Of a DNA stretch of 64,000 nt, positions 33,274 through 41,388 are shown one piece after another. The position numbers and the translations under genes were made by a program. The number at the start of each line of letters is the position of its first letter. Position 1 is the first letter of the stretch. Source of the DNA: Chloroflexota bacterium (GTDB taxonomy: Bacteria > Chloroflexota > Limnocylindria > P2-11E); assembly GCA_016194865.1 (NCBI GenBank), contig JACQAT010000019.1:48473-112472 (forward strand). The letters are read 5' to 3'. Under the pieces are notes generated by a model. The model saw only the letters and a list, made by a program, of their open reading frames with translations. It searched no databases and was not told the origin of the DNA.

Positions 33274-34136
33274 GACTTGAGCATGCTCTCCGGATACCAG
33301 CATGCACCCAATACTCCGGGGCCCGCGTGCGCGGCGATCACCGCACCCGCCTCGCTCGAGTAGTACTCGACGCAGTGGAAGCGCTCCTGCGCCCAGCGTC
33401 CCAGATCGCCCGCGCGCTCGGGATCGTTCGTGTGCAGCGTGCAGAAGTGCACGCGCTCACCGGGCGCGAGACGCTCCTCGATGAGCTGCTTCAGCCGCGC
33501 CACGGCCTTGTCGCGCGTGCGCACCTTGTCGATGGGATCCAGCACGCCGTCGTGGACGTCGAGGATGGGCTTGACCGCGAGCAGCGAGCCGAACATCGCC
33601 TGCAGCCCGCTCGCTCTGCCCGATCGGCGCAGATGCTCGAGCGTGTCGATGATCGCGAACAGCTTCACCCTTCCGGCCAGCTTCCGCGCGAGGGCGACGG
33701 TCTCCTCGAACGACGCGCCGTCGCGGCGTGCACGCGCGCACGCGGTCCCGACGAGCGCGATGGAGCCGGCGAGGGATCGGCAGTCGACGACCTCGGCGCG
33801 TACGCCGGACAGCTGCTCCGCGGCCGTCTTCGCGACGGAGAAGGTGCCTGAGAGCTCGGTCGCGACCGTGAGCACGAGCATCGCCTTCGCGCCGTCGCGG
33901 ATCGCGCTGTCGTAGGCATCCCTGCAGTCGCCGAGCGACGGCTGTGACGTCGTGGCGCGCGCCCCGGGCTGCGCCTGCCGGGCGTAGAACTCCTTGGTCG
34001 TGATGTCGACGCCCTCGGTGAACGTCTCGGCACCGAAGCTCACGTGCAGCGGCAGCACGAGGATGTTGTTCTCGCGCGACACCTCGTCCGGCATGGCGGC
34101 CGTCCCGTCGACGACGATCGCGTAGCGCTCGCTCAC
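33270..34136 (-). CDS. degV: DegV-family fatty-acid-binding protein
   Basis: The 288-aa protein has the DegV plan: N-terminal IVVDGTAAMP, LVLTVATELSGTF with the conserved serine contact, and the LEHLRRSGRA region. DegV/FakB proteins bind a fatty acid and present it to FakA kinase. Its place directly before accD supports a role in lipid metabolism. It starts with GTG 4 nt after birA. Confidence 0.92.
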   Translation of the reverse strand: MSERYAIVVDGTAAMPDEVSRENNILVLPLHVSFGAETFTEGVDITTKEFYARQAQPGARATTSQPSLGDCRDAYDSAIRDGAKAMLVLTVATELSGTFSVAKTAAEQLSGVRAEVVDCRSLAGSIALVGTACARARRDGASFEETVALARKLAGRVKLFAIIDTLEHLRRSGRASGLQAMFGSLLAVKPILDVHDGVLDPIDKVRTRDKAVARLKQLIEERLAPGERVHFCTLHTNDPERAGDLGRWAQERFHCVEYYSSEAGAVIAAHAGPGVLGACWYPESMLKS

Positions 34137-34140
34137 CCGC

Positions 34141-34923
34141 TCACCCCCTCCCGGCAGATGTCCCCGCTCCATCCGACACGAGGACGGTCACGTCCCCCGC
34201 GAGGATGCGCGCTTGACCATAGGGCGTTTCGACCAGCAGCGCGCCATCCGCGGCCAGCTCGACGGCGCGGCCGCGCAGCGTCGGCTGGCCCTCCTGGAGC
34301 ACCTCGACCTCGTGCCCAAGCACCGCGGAGCGGCGCCGCCATTCGGCGAGCGCGTCGTCCGGCGCGAGCAGCGCCCGGTCCAGCTCGCTCGTGACGCGCG
34401 CGAGCAGCGCGAGGCGATCGACCGGGGCGCCGTGCCGCGCGAGAGAGGTCGCACGATCGCGCAGCGAAGCCGGGAAATCTTCCGCGCGCTGCGACACGTT
34501 GATCCCGATGCCGATCACGAGCGTCGCGCCGTCGCCGGTGCGCGCGTGCGCCAGCGCGCCGCTGACCTTGTAGCCGCCGAGCTCGACATCGTTCGGCCAC
34601 TTGAGGCGAGCGCCCACGTAGCCGAGGACGTCGAGAGCGCGCGCGACCGCGACGCCGGCGAGCAGCGGCGCGATGGCGCTCGCCAGCTCGGGGTACACCC
34701 ATGACGCGAGGAGGCTGTGGCCCGCGGCGGACTCCCACACGCGGTCGCGCGTCCCGCGACCGCTCGTCTGCCGGTCGGCGATGACGATCGCGCGATCGCG
34801 CAGCTCGCGGGCGCGGTCCTGCGTCGACGGGAGCTCCGCGTGGTACTCGAGCGATCGCCGCAGCTCGCGCTCGACCGCGCTGCGCACGAAGGGATCCGCG
34901 AGGAGCAGCAGGCGCGGGCTCAC
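34141..34923 (-). CDS. birA: Biotin-protein ligase without DNA-binding domain
   Basis: The 260-aa enzyme activates biotin with ATP and attaches it to AccB. RQTSGRGTRDRVW is the biotinyl-AMP loop, and KWPNDVELGGYKVSGAL holds the catalytic lysine. The C-terminal SH3-like cap (about 205-250) is present. No N-terminal helix-turn-helix is seen, so it is a monofunctional ligase. GTG overlaps the thrB stop (GTGA). Confidence 0.94.
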   Translation of the reverse strand: MSPRLLLLADPFVRSAVERELRRSLEYHAELPSTQDRARELRDRAIVIADRQTSGRGTRDRVWESAAGHSLLASWVYPELASAIAPLLAGVAVARALDVLGYVGARLKWPNDVELGGYKVSGALAHARTGDGATLVIGIGINVSQRAEDFPASLRDRATSLARHGAPVDRLALLARVTSELDRALLAPDDALAEWRRRSAVLGHEVEVLQEGQPTLRGRAVELAADGALLVETPYGQARILAGDVTVLVSDGAGTSAGRG

Positions 34924-35822
34924 GCTCGCTGGACGGTCGCCCCCGCGGCACGCACGCGGAGCGACCGGCCGCGTCCGCGCAGCCCCATGGCCACCGCGGC
35001 ATCCTCCATCGCGCTCACGACCCGCGCGGCCAGGCGCGCCGGCGCGACCGCGATGACGCTGGGGCCCGCGCCGGAGAGCGCGGCGCCGAACGCGCCGGCC
35101 GCGCGCGCGGCGCCGACGATCTCCTCGAGGCCGGGCACGAGCTTGGCTCGGGCCGGCTGATGCAGGCGATCGTTCATCGCGACCGAGAGGAGCGCGCCGT
35201 CGGCCCGCAGGATCGCCGCGATGAGCGCGGCCGCGTGCGAGAGGTTGAATACCGCGTCCGCGCGGCTCACCTCCTTCGACAGCACCGCGCGCGACCGCTC
35301 GGTCGGGAGCGGCTCGCCGGGCACGAAGAGGCAGACGCGCCAGCCCGCGGGGAACGCGAGCCGCGTGGCCACCGGTCCATCCGGCGTTTGGAGCGCGACG
35401 GTGAACGCGCCGTAGAGCGCGGCCGCGACGTTGTCGGAGTGTCCCTCGACCTCGCTCGCGACGCGCAGCAGCGTCCGGCGATCGAGCTGACCGCCAAGGA
35501 TCGCGTTCGCCGCCACGGCGCCGCCCACGATCGCGGCCGCGCTCGAGCCGAGCCCGCGAGAGAGCGGAATGGTGGATCGCTGCGTCACGTGCTGCGCGGG
35601 GAGCGTGGCGCCCACCGATCGCGCGGCGGCGCGCGCCGCGACGACGAAGAGGTTGTCCTCGCCTGCCGGGATCCCGTCGCCCCCGCCGTCGACGTCGACG
35701 GCCCAGGCGCGCGCGCTCTTCACCTCGAACTCGGCGAGCAGAGGGAGCGCCACGCCGAAGCTGTCGAAGCCGGGACCGAGGTTCGCGCTCGTCGCGGGGA
35801 CGCGCACGCGCAGCTCGCTCAC
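34920..35822 (-). CDS. thrB: Homoserine kinase
   Basis: The 300-aa GHMP kinase phosphorylates homoserine in threonine synthesis. VPATSANLGPGFDSFGVAL is the substrate motif, PLSRGLGSSAAAIVGG the ATP loop, and GAALSGAGPSVIA motif 3. GTG overlaps the thrC stop, so the two steps of threonine synthesis are made in order. Confidence 0.96.
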   Translation of the reverse strand: MSELRVRVPATSANLGPGFDSFGVALPLLAEFEVKSARAWAVDVDGGGDGIPAGEDNLFVVAARAAARSVGATLPAQHVTQRSTIPLSRGLGSSAAAIVGGAVAANAILGGQLDRRTLLRVASEVEGHSDNVAAALYGAFTVALQTPDGPVATRLAFPAGWRVCLFVPGEPLPTERSRAVLSKEVSRADAVFNLSHAAALIAAILRADGALLSVAMNDRLHQPARAKLVPGLEEIVGAARAAGAFGAALSGAGPSVIAVAPARLAARVVSAMEDAAVAMGLRGRGRSLRVRAAGATVQRA

Positions 35823-36880
35823 AGCGGCCGTCCGATCGCGGCGCACACCGCGTCGAGATCCGCGTCGACCTCGATGAGACCGCCCGCGAGCGCCATCGCG
35901 CGATCGGGATCCTTCAGCCCGTTGCCCGTCAGCACGCAGACCACGGTACGCAGACCCTGCGTGCCGCCCGCGCGCGCGCGCAGGCGCAGGCCCGCGACGG
36001 CCGCGGCGCTCGCGGGCTCGCAGAAGATCCCCTCGCAGCGCGCGAGCGTCGAGTACGCGTCGAGGATGTCCTCGTCGGTGACGGCCTCGATCGCGCCGCC
36101 GGACTCGTCGCGCGCCTTGACCGCCAGATCCCAGGACGCGGGGTTGCCGATGCGGATGGCCGTCGCGATCGTCTCGGGGTGCTCGACGATGGCGCCGCGC
36201 ACGATCGGCGCGGCGCCCGACGCCTGGAAGCCGAACATCCGCGGATGCTTCGTCGCGAGGCCGGATCGCGCGGCCTCCACGAAGCCGAGCCAGTACGCGC
36301 TGATATTTCCGGCATTTCCAACAGGGATGAAGAGCGCGTCGGGCGCGTCGCCAAGGGCCTCGCAGACCTCGAACGCCGCGGTCTTCTGGCCCTGCAGGCG
36401 GAGCGGGTTGACGCTGTTCACGAGCGTCGCGCCCTCGCGCTGCGCGGCGTCGCGCGCCAGACGCAGCGCGTCGTCGAAGCCGCCGCGGACCGCGACGACC
36501 TGCGCACCGAAGACGATGGCCTGGCTGAGCTTGCCCAGGGCGACGTAGCCCGCCGGGAACACGACCGCGCAGCGAAGGCGCGCGCGCGCCGCGTACGCCG
36601 CCGCCGACGCCGCGGTGTTGCCGGTCGACGCGCAGAGGATCGACGTCGCGCCGGCCTCGAGCGCCTTCGCGACGGCGACGACCATGCCGCGGTCCTTGAA
36701 GGACCCCGTCGGGTTCGCCCCCTCGACCTTGAGCCAGACCTCGGGGATGCCCGTCTCGCTCTCGAGGAAGGGAGCCCGCACCAGCGGCGTGTCGCCCTCG
36801 CCCAGCGTCAGCCGGGGCGTGCCGGCCCCGACCGGGAGCCGGTCGGCATAGCGATCGATGAGGCAGATCTTCTCGGGCAC
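35819..36880 (-). CDS. thrC: Threonine synthase
   Basis: The 353-aa PLP enzyme turns O-phosphohomoserine into threonine. The PLP lysine is in NPTGSFKDRGM, with CASTGNTAASAAAYAA and VPVGNAGNISAYW binding cofactor and phosphate. GTG at 36880 has a TAGGAT box 6 nt upstream and no Shine-Dalgarno, so it is probably leaderless and drives the long leftward operon. Confidence 0.96.
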   Translation of the reverse strand: MPEKICLIDRYADRLPVGAGTPRLTLGEGDTPLVRAPFLESETGIPEVWLKVEGANPTGSFKDRGMVVAVAKALEAGATSILCASTGNTAASAAAYAARARLRCAVVFPAGYVALGKLSQAIVFGAQVVAVRGGFDDALRLARDAAQREGATLVNSVNPLRLQGQKTAAFEVCEALGDAPDALFIPVGNAGNISAYWLGFVEAARSGLATKHPRMFGFQASGAAPIVRGAIVEHPETIATAIRIGNPASWDLAVKARDESGGAIEAVTDEDILDAYSTLARCEGIFCEPASAAAVAGLRLRARAGGTQGLRTVVCVLTGNGLKDPDRAMALAGGLIEVDADLDAVCAAIGRPL

Positions 36881-36886
36881 CCGCGA

Positions 36887-36913
36887 ATCCTAGACGGCGG
36901 GCGTGACTAGTAT
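36887..36913. promoter_or_regulatory. Divergent leaderless promoters (thrC and AI-2E permease)
   Basis: In the 40-bp gap, TAGGAT (36892-36887, minus) lies 6 nt before the thrC GTG, and TAGTAT (36908-36913, plus) lies 7 nt before the permease GTG. The two -10 boxes are only 15 bp apart, so the polymerases would compete. Confidence 0.6.
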
Positions 36914-36920
36914 CTGTTGC

Positions 36921-38093
36921 GTGAAGCTGAGCGCACGCGAGCGTCAGCTGGTGATGACGCTGGTCGTGCTGTTGTCGATCTTCCTCGCGTTCGAGGTCGC
37001 CGCGCGGGTCTACGAGGCCATCATCCGGGTCGCCGACGTGCTCATCATCTTCATCGTCGCCTGGGCGGTGTCGTACCTGCTGGCCCCGCTGGTGAACCGG
37101 ATCGACCAGCGCACGCGCCTCAACCGCGTCGGGTCGGTGCTCGTCGTCTACGTGGCGATCGCCGTGCTCCTCGCGATCGCGCTGGCGCTCGCCGTCCCCG
37201 GGCTCGCGCTCCAGCTGCAGGCGCTCTCCGAGCGCGGCCCCGAGTACGGCGCGCGCGCGCGCGACTCGGTCGCGGGACTGCAGACCTCGCTCGATCACCT
37301 GGGCGTCCCGGTGAACCTCACGGACCTCTACGGGCAGGTGCCGCAGCGGCTCGCGGACCTCTCCGGGGCGATCGCGCATGACGCGCTCGGCTTCGTGTCG
37401 GCGACGGCGGCTCTCGTGTTCAACGCGGTCCTCGTCCTGATCATCGCGTTCATCATGCTGCTCGACGGCGACGAGCTCTGGTCGCGCTTCACGAACGCGC
37501 TCAACGATGAGCTGCGCAGCGAGGCCGAGCTCTTCCGCCAGAGCGCGGATCGCTCGTTCGGCGGCTTCGTTCGCGGCTCGCTGCTGCTCGGTCTCTTCTA
37601 CGGGATCGCGAGCCTGGTCTACCTGGTGCCACTGGGCGTACCGTTCGCCGGCGTCCTCGCGCTCGTCGCCGGCCTCGCGGTGATGATCCCGTTCTTCGGT
37701 CCGCTGATCGCGTTCGGCCCGGTGCTGGTCGTGACGGCCCTCTCGGCACCGGATCGCCTGCTGCCGGTCCTCATCGTCACGATCCTGCTGCAGCAGGTCA
37801 CGCTGAACGTGATCGGGCCGCGCATCCTCTCGAACGCGATCGGGATCCACCCGCTGTTCGTGTTCCTGGCGTTGCTGCTCGGCTCGCGCATCGGTGGGTT
37901 CTGGGGCGTGCTGCTCGCGATGCCGTTCGCCGGGATCATCAACACGTTCGTGCGCTACGCCTACGAGCTGGCGAAGGGACGCCGCGCGCGGACGGACGCC
38001 GCGACGCTCATCGAGGACCGCCAGATCGCCGAGGCAGCGGCTGAGTCGGCGGATCCGGGCACGCCCGCCGTGGCGGTATCGCCGTCGCGGTGA
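36921..38093 (+). CDS. AI-2E/PerM-family permease
   Basis: The 390-aa membrane protein has about eight hydrophobic helices and the family features: an N-terminal helix pair, a long amphipathic stretch (about 85-150, with LQTSLDHLGVPVNLTDLYG), and the C-terminal GPLIAFGPVLVV, QQVTLNVIGPRILSNAIGIH and GFWGVLLAMPFAGI segments. The substrates of this family vary: AI-2, sodium/proton and others. GTG at 36921 is supported by the leaderless -10 box; GTG at 36903 is possible. It overlaps surE. Confidence 0.87.
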   Translation: MKLSARERQLVMTLVVLLSIFLAFEVAARVYEAIIRVADVLIIFIVAWAVSYLLAPLVNRIDQRTRLNRVGSVLVVYVAIAVLLAIALALAVPGLALQLQALSERGPEYGARARDSVAGLQTSLDHLGVPVNLTDLYGQVPQRLADLSGAIAHDALGFVSATAALVFNAVLVLIIAFIMLLDGDELWSRFTNALNDELRSEAELFRQSADRSFGGFVRGSLLLGLFYGIASLVYLVPLGVPFAGVLALVAGLAVMIPFFGPLIAFGPVLVVTALSAPDRLLPVLIVTILLQQVTLNVIGPRILSNAIGIHPLFVFLALLLGSRIGGFWGVLLAMPFAGIINTFVRYAYELAKGRRARTDAATLIEDRQIAEAAAESADPGTPAVAVSPSR

Positions 38094-38884
38094 AGCACAT
38101 CCTCGTCACGAACGACGACGGCATCGATTCCACCGCATTCGGTCCGCTCTCCGAGGCGCTCTCCCCGCTCGGCGAGGTGCACATCATCGCGCCCGAGCGG
38201 AACTGGAGCGGCGCGAGCCACAGCATCACGCTGTACCGGCCGCTGCGCTGCCGGTCCACCCACCTGCGCACCGGCCAGCAGGCGTTCATGACCGACGGCT
38301 CGCCGACCGACTGCGTTCGTCTCGCGGTCCTCGGCTTCTTGAAGGAGAAGCCCGACCTGATCGTGAGCGGCATCAATCGCGGCGCCAACATGGGTGACGA
38401 CATCACGTACTCGGGCACCGTCGCCGCGGCGATGGAGGGCCTGCTCTCGAACGTCCCATCGATCGCGATCTCGCTCGGCGGCTTCGGCGCCGACCTCGAC
38501 TTCGGACCCGCCGCGGAGTTCGCGGCGCTGCTCGGCCGCAACATCCTGGAGCGCGGGTTCAAGCCGGACGCGCTGCTCAACGTCAACGTGCCGGTCCTGC
38601 CGCGCAACGAGATCCGCGGCGTGGAGGTGACGCGGCTCGGCAAGCGCACCTACCGCGATCAGCTGGTGGAGCGCCTCGACCCGTACGGCAACCCGTACTA
38701 CTGGGTCGGCGGGCCGGCGGTCGCGGAGGAGGCGGAGCCGGGAACGGACGTGCACGCCATGCGCGACGGGAAGATCAGCGTGACGCCGATCTATCTGGAT
38801 CTCACGAGCCACGCGCTGATCGACGAGCTCGCCGCGTGGGATTGGGGCTGGAGCGCGCCTGTCGCCGTGACCGCGGAGGTCTGA
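38090..38884 (+). CDS. surE: 5'/3'-nucleotidase SurE
   Basis: The 264-aa metal-dependent phosphatase dephosphorylates nucleoside monophosphates and is linked to stress survival. TNDDGIDSTAF carries the metal aspartates, APERNWSGASHSIT and the SGINRGANMGDDITYSGTVA segment complete the site. It starts with GTG overlapping the permease stop. Its own stop abuts the stop of the convergent deacetylase with no gap. Confidence 0.95.
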   Translation: MKHILVTNDDGIDSTAFGPLSEALSPLGEVHIIAPERNWSGASHSITLYRPLRCRSTHLRTGQQAFMTDGSPTDCVRLAVLGFLKEKPDLIVSGINRGANMGDDITYSGTVAAAMEGLLSNVPSIAISLGGFGADLDFGPAAEFAALLGRNILERGFKPDALLNVNVPVLPRNEIRGVEVTRLGKRTYRDQLVERLDPYGNPYYWVGGPAVAEEAEPGTDVHAMRDGKISVTPIYLDLTSHALIDELAAWDWGWSAPVAVTAEV

Positions 38885-40225
38885 TCAGTCCTTCAGCGCG
38901 GTGAGGAGCGCCGCCAGGCCGGCCTGACCGCGGACGCGTGAGCGCTGCAGCGTGAACATCGCGTCGCTGCTCTGGACCGAGCCACCGGCCTTCTTGTACG
39001 AGCTCAGGTAGCCGCAGGACGGGAGGGCGACGAGCGAGGTCGCGTTGTAGTCGCCCGACGGGAACGCGAAGTGACGGACGTCGGTCCCGGTCCACTCGGA
39101 GAGGATCCGGCGCGAGACGCACATCTGGTACTGCTGCGTCGCGAGCGGCAGCGCCGACATGGGGTAGTGGTCGACCGCGTGCGACTGCACGTCCATGCCG
39201 CCGTCGACGAGGCCCCTCACCTGATCTTTCGTGAGGTATCCCGCCCTGCCGACCAAATTCGCGGTCACGAAGAACGTCCCGGTGAACCCGTACTTCTTGA
39301 GCAGCGGCATCGCGAACGTGTAGTGCGAGACGTAGCCGTCGTCGAACGTCAGCTGGATCGGCTTCGCCGGCAGCGGCGCGCCCTGATCCAGCGTCCACCA
39401 CAGCTGGCTCGTCGTGACGGTGGTGTAGCCCTGCGCCTTGAGCCAGGTGAGCTGGTCCTCGAAGTCCTTCGGGCTGACGGTGAGGTCGATGCGGAACCTG
39501 TCGGGCGTCTCCGCGGGAAGCCAGTCGACGTAGTGGTACATCATCGACGGGACGCGGATCGTCCTCACGCCGTTCACGATCGCCGGGTAATAGGTGCGCT
39601 CGACCTCCGGCGCGGGGAGCTCGCCCTCGGCGCTCTTGACCGTCACGCTCAGCGACGCCTCATCCTCGAGCCACTGCGTGCCCTCGATGACGGGCTTCAT
39701 CGCGAGCCGGTAGATGCCGGCCCGCTGCGGGGCGCGCACCTTGAACGTGAACCACGCGACCTGGCCCGGGCCGACGTAGTCGGTGCCCTGCACGGCGACG
39801 CGATTCTTCCCCACCCAGCCGATGCCCTCGTCGCCGAGCACGCTGGTCTTGTCGCCGCTGATGCCGAGGTACGCGGTCGCGCCGAAGCGGTTCGCGTACC
39901 AGCCGTACGAGCCGGTGTTCAGGATGCCGACGGTCTCCGTCGCGCTGGAGCCGGGGCACAGGATCGGGTTCCCGGACCGCGCGTACAGCGCCGCGTGGTA
40001 TCCGGGGAGGCCGAGCGCGGCCGGCGCGATCGGTTCGATACCGGGCCCCGTCTCGTCGACGCACGGCCGTGCCGGGACGATCTCAGTGGGCGGGGTCGTC
40101 ACAGATGCGCTGTCGGCACGGTCGAAGAGGTCTTCGAGGGCGGTCGCCGGGCGCGCGCCGTACAGGAAGGACGAAAGCACGAGCAGCGTGCACAACCCCG
40201 CCATGACCACGACCGAACGCCTCAC
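38885..40225 (-). CDS. Exported polysaccharide deacetylase with N-terminal beta domain
   Basis: The 446-aa protein has a signal peptide/anchor (VRRSVVVMAGLCTLLVLSSF), a beta-rich domain of about 180 residues of unknown type, then a NodB-type deacetylase domain. Motifs are TFDDGY (catalytic Asp), DVQSHAVDHY (metal His pair) and FAFPSGDYN, closest to the PgaB/IcaB style. It probably removes acetyl groups from a cell-surface glycan. GTG at 40225 is chosen for the GAGGGG 5 nt upstream. Confidence 0.88.
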   Translation of the reverse strand: MRRSVVVMAGLCTLLVLSSFLYGARPATALEDLFDRADSASVTTPPTEIVPARPCVDETGPGIEPIAPAALGLPGYHAALYARSGNPILCPGSSATETVGILNTGSYGWYANRFGATAYLGISGDKTSVLGDEGIGWVGKNRVAVQGTDYVGPGQVAWFTFKVRAPQRAGIYRLAMKPVIEGTQWLEDEASLSVTVKSAEGELPAPEVERTYYPAIVNGVRTIRVPSMMYHYVDWLPAETPDRFRIDLTVSPKDFEDQLTWLKAQGYTTVTTSQLWWTLDQGAPLPAKPIQLTFDDGYVSHYTFAMPLLKKYGFTGTFFVTANLVGRAGYLTKDQVRGLVDGGMDVQSHAVDHYPMSALPLATQQYQMCVSRRILSEWTGTDVRHFAFPSGDYNATSLVALPSCGYLSSYKKAGGSVQSSDAMFTLQRSRVRGQAGLAALLTALKD

Positions 40226-40297
40226 GTACACCCCTCTGTCATTCCGTCCGCCCACCGGTACGAACGCTCGTGCTGTTCTGCCGTGATGCTAGGAACC

Positions 40298-40885
40298 TCA
40301 TTTGTCCACCGTCAAGACACTCGCTGGGGTGAGGGCCGGGAACTCGCCCGCCAGACGCCACGGCGGACCCTCGAGGACCCTCGCGCCGGCCGCTTTGACG
40401 CGCCCCGGATCGAGATCCACGCAGCGGTACAGCGCCATCCCGATGAGGGAATGGGTCACCAGGATCGCCGGGTCGGCGCGTGACGCGGTCATGTCGAGCC
40501 ACACCTCGCTTGCTCGCTTCAGGGCCGCCGCCCACGTCTCGCCGCCAGGCCAATCGACGTCCGGACGCCTGTTCGCGAGCAGCGTCGCGGCGAGCTGTGG
40601 ATAGCGCGCGGCCACTTCATCGAAGGTGAGGCCGTCGGTCTCGCCGAGATCGACCTCCCGCAGCCGCTCGTCGACGCGCGCGCCGGGATCGATGAGCCGC
40701 GCGGTCTCGAGGCAGCGCCGCTGCGGGCTCGTGATGACTTCCGCGCGAGGAGCGACGTCGCGGGCCCAGCGGGCGAGCGGCCGCGCCTCGGCGCGTCCGG
40801 CCTCGGACAGCGGTGGATCGCTGCGGCCGCAGAAGCGCCGCCCCGTCCACTCCGTGCTCCCGTGTCGCGCGATGACCAGCCGCAC
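40298..40885 (-). CDS. cobC: Histidine phosphatase, probable alpha-ribazole phosphatase
   Basis: This 195-aa enzyme has the RHG motif (VIARHGSTEWTG) with the catalytic histidine, the second Arg in TSPQRRCLETA, and the late THSLIG histidine. As the last gene of the cobalamin operon, it should be the alpha-ribazole-5'-phosphate phosphatase of the lower-ligand pathway. It starts with GTG overlapping the cobU stop (TAGTG). Without context it would be only a generic phosphoglycerate mutase-like phosphatase. Confidence 0.87.
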   Translation of the reverse strand: MRLVIARHGSTEWTGRRFCGRSDPPLSEAGRAEARPLARWARDVAPRAEVITSPQRRCLETARLIDPGARVDERLREVDLGETDGLTFDEVAARYPQLAATLLANRRPDVDWPGGETWAAALKRASEVWLDMTASRADPAILVTHSLIGMALYRCVDLDPGRVKAAGARVLEGPPWRLAGEFPALTPASVLTVDK

Positions 40886-41388
40886 TAACGAAGCTTCAGC
40901 GGGACACCGGCGACCATGAGCACGGCCTCGTCCGCGGCGGCGACGAGGCGCTGGTTCATGAAGCCGAGCTCGTCGCGGAAGCGTCTGCCGAGCGGGCTCT
41001 CCGGGACGAGACCCGATCCGGCGTCCTCGCTGACCACGATGACCGGCGCGCCGCGACCGCGCAGGGCCTCTTCCACACCGCGCCACGCGGCATCGAGCTC
41101 GCTCGAGCCCTCGAGCAGGGTCGCGACCCACAGGCCGAGCGAATCAACGAGCAGCGTCCGGTCCGCGTCCTCCTCCGCGATCGCCTCGCGCAGATCGGAT
41201 GTGACCTCGCGGGTCCGCCAGGCGGCGGGCCGCTCGCTCACGTGGCGCGCGATCCGCTCGTCGAGCTCCGCGTCGCCGCGGCGCGCGGTCGCGAGGTAGG
41301 TCACGCGGTCGCCCGCGTCGCTCGCCCGCTGCAGCGCGTAGCGGCTCTTTCCGCTGCGCGCGCCACCGAGCACGGCGACCAGGTTCAC
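40885..41388 (-). CDS. cobU: Adenosylcobinamide kinase/guanylyltransferase
   Basis: The 167-aa bifunctional enzyme phosphorylates adenosylcobinamide and adds GMP. GGARSGKSRYA is the P-loop, TYLATARRGDAELDERIARH contains the guanylylation His, and LVDSLGLWVATLL and VSEDAGSGLVPESPLGRRF are family motifs. GTG overlaps the cobQ stop. Confidence 0.95.
   Translation of the reverse strand: MNLVAVLGGARSGKSRYALQRASDAGDRVTYLATARRGDAELDERIARHVSERPAAWRTREVTSDLREAIAEEDADRTLLVDSLGLWVATLLEGSSELDAAWRGVEEALRGRGAPVIVVSEDAGSGLVPESPLGRRFRDELGFMNQRLVAAADEAVLMVAGVPLKLR

Noticed and set aside
34920..37850. A 976-codon leftward open frame through thrC and the AI-2E gene
   Set aside because: Only the last 301 codons encode thrB. 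The rest is low-complexity antisense or out-of-frame reading of thrC and the permease.
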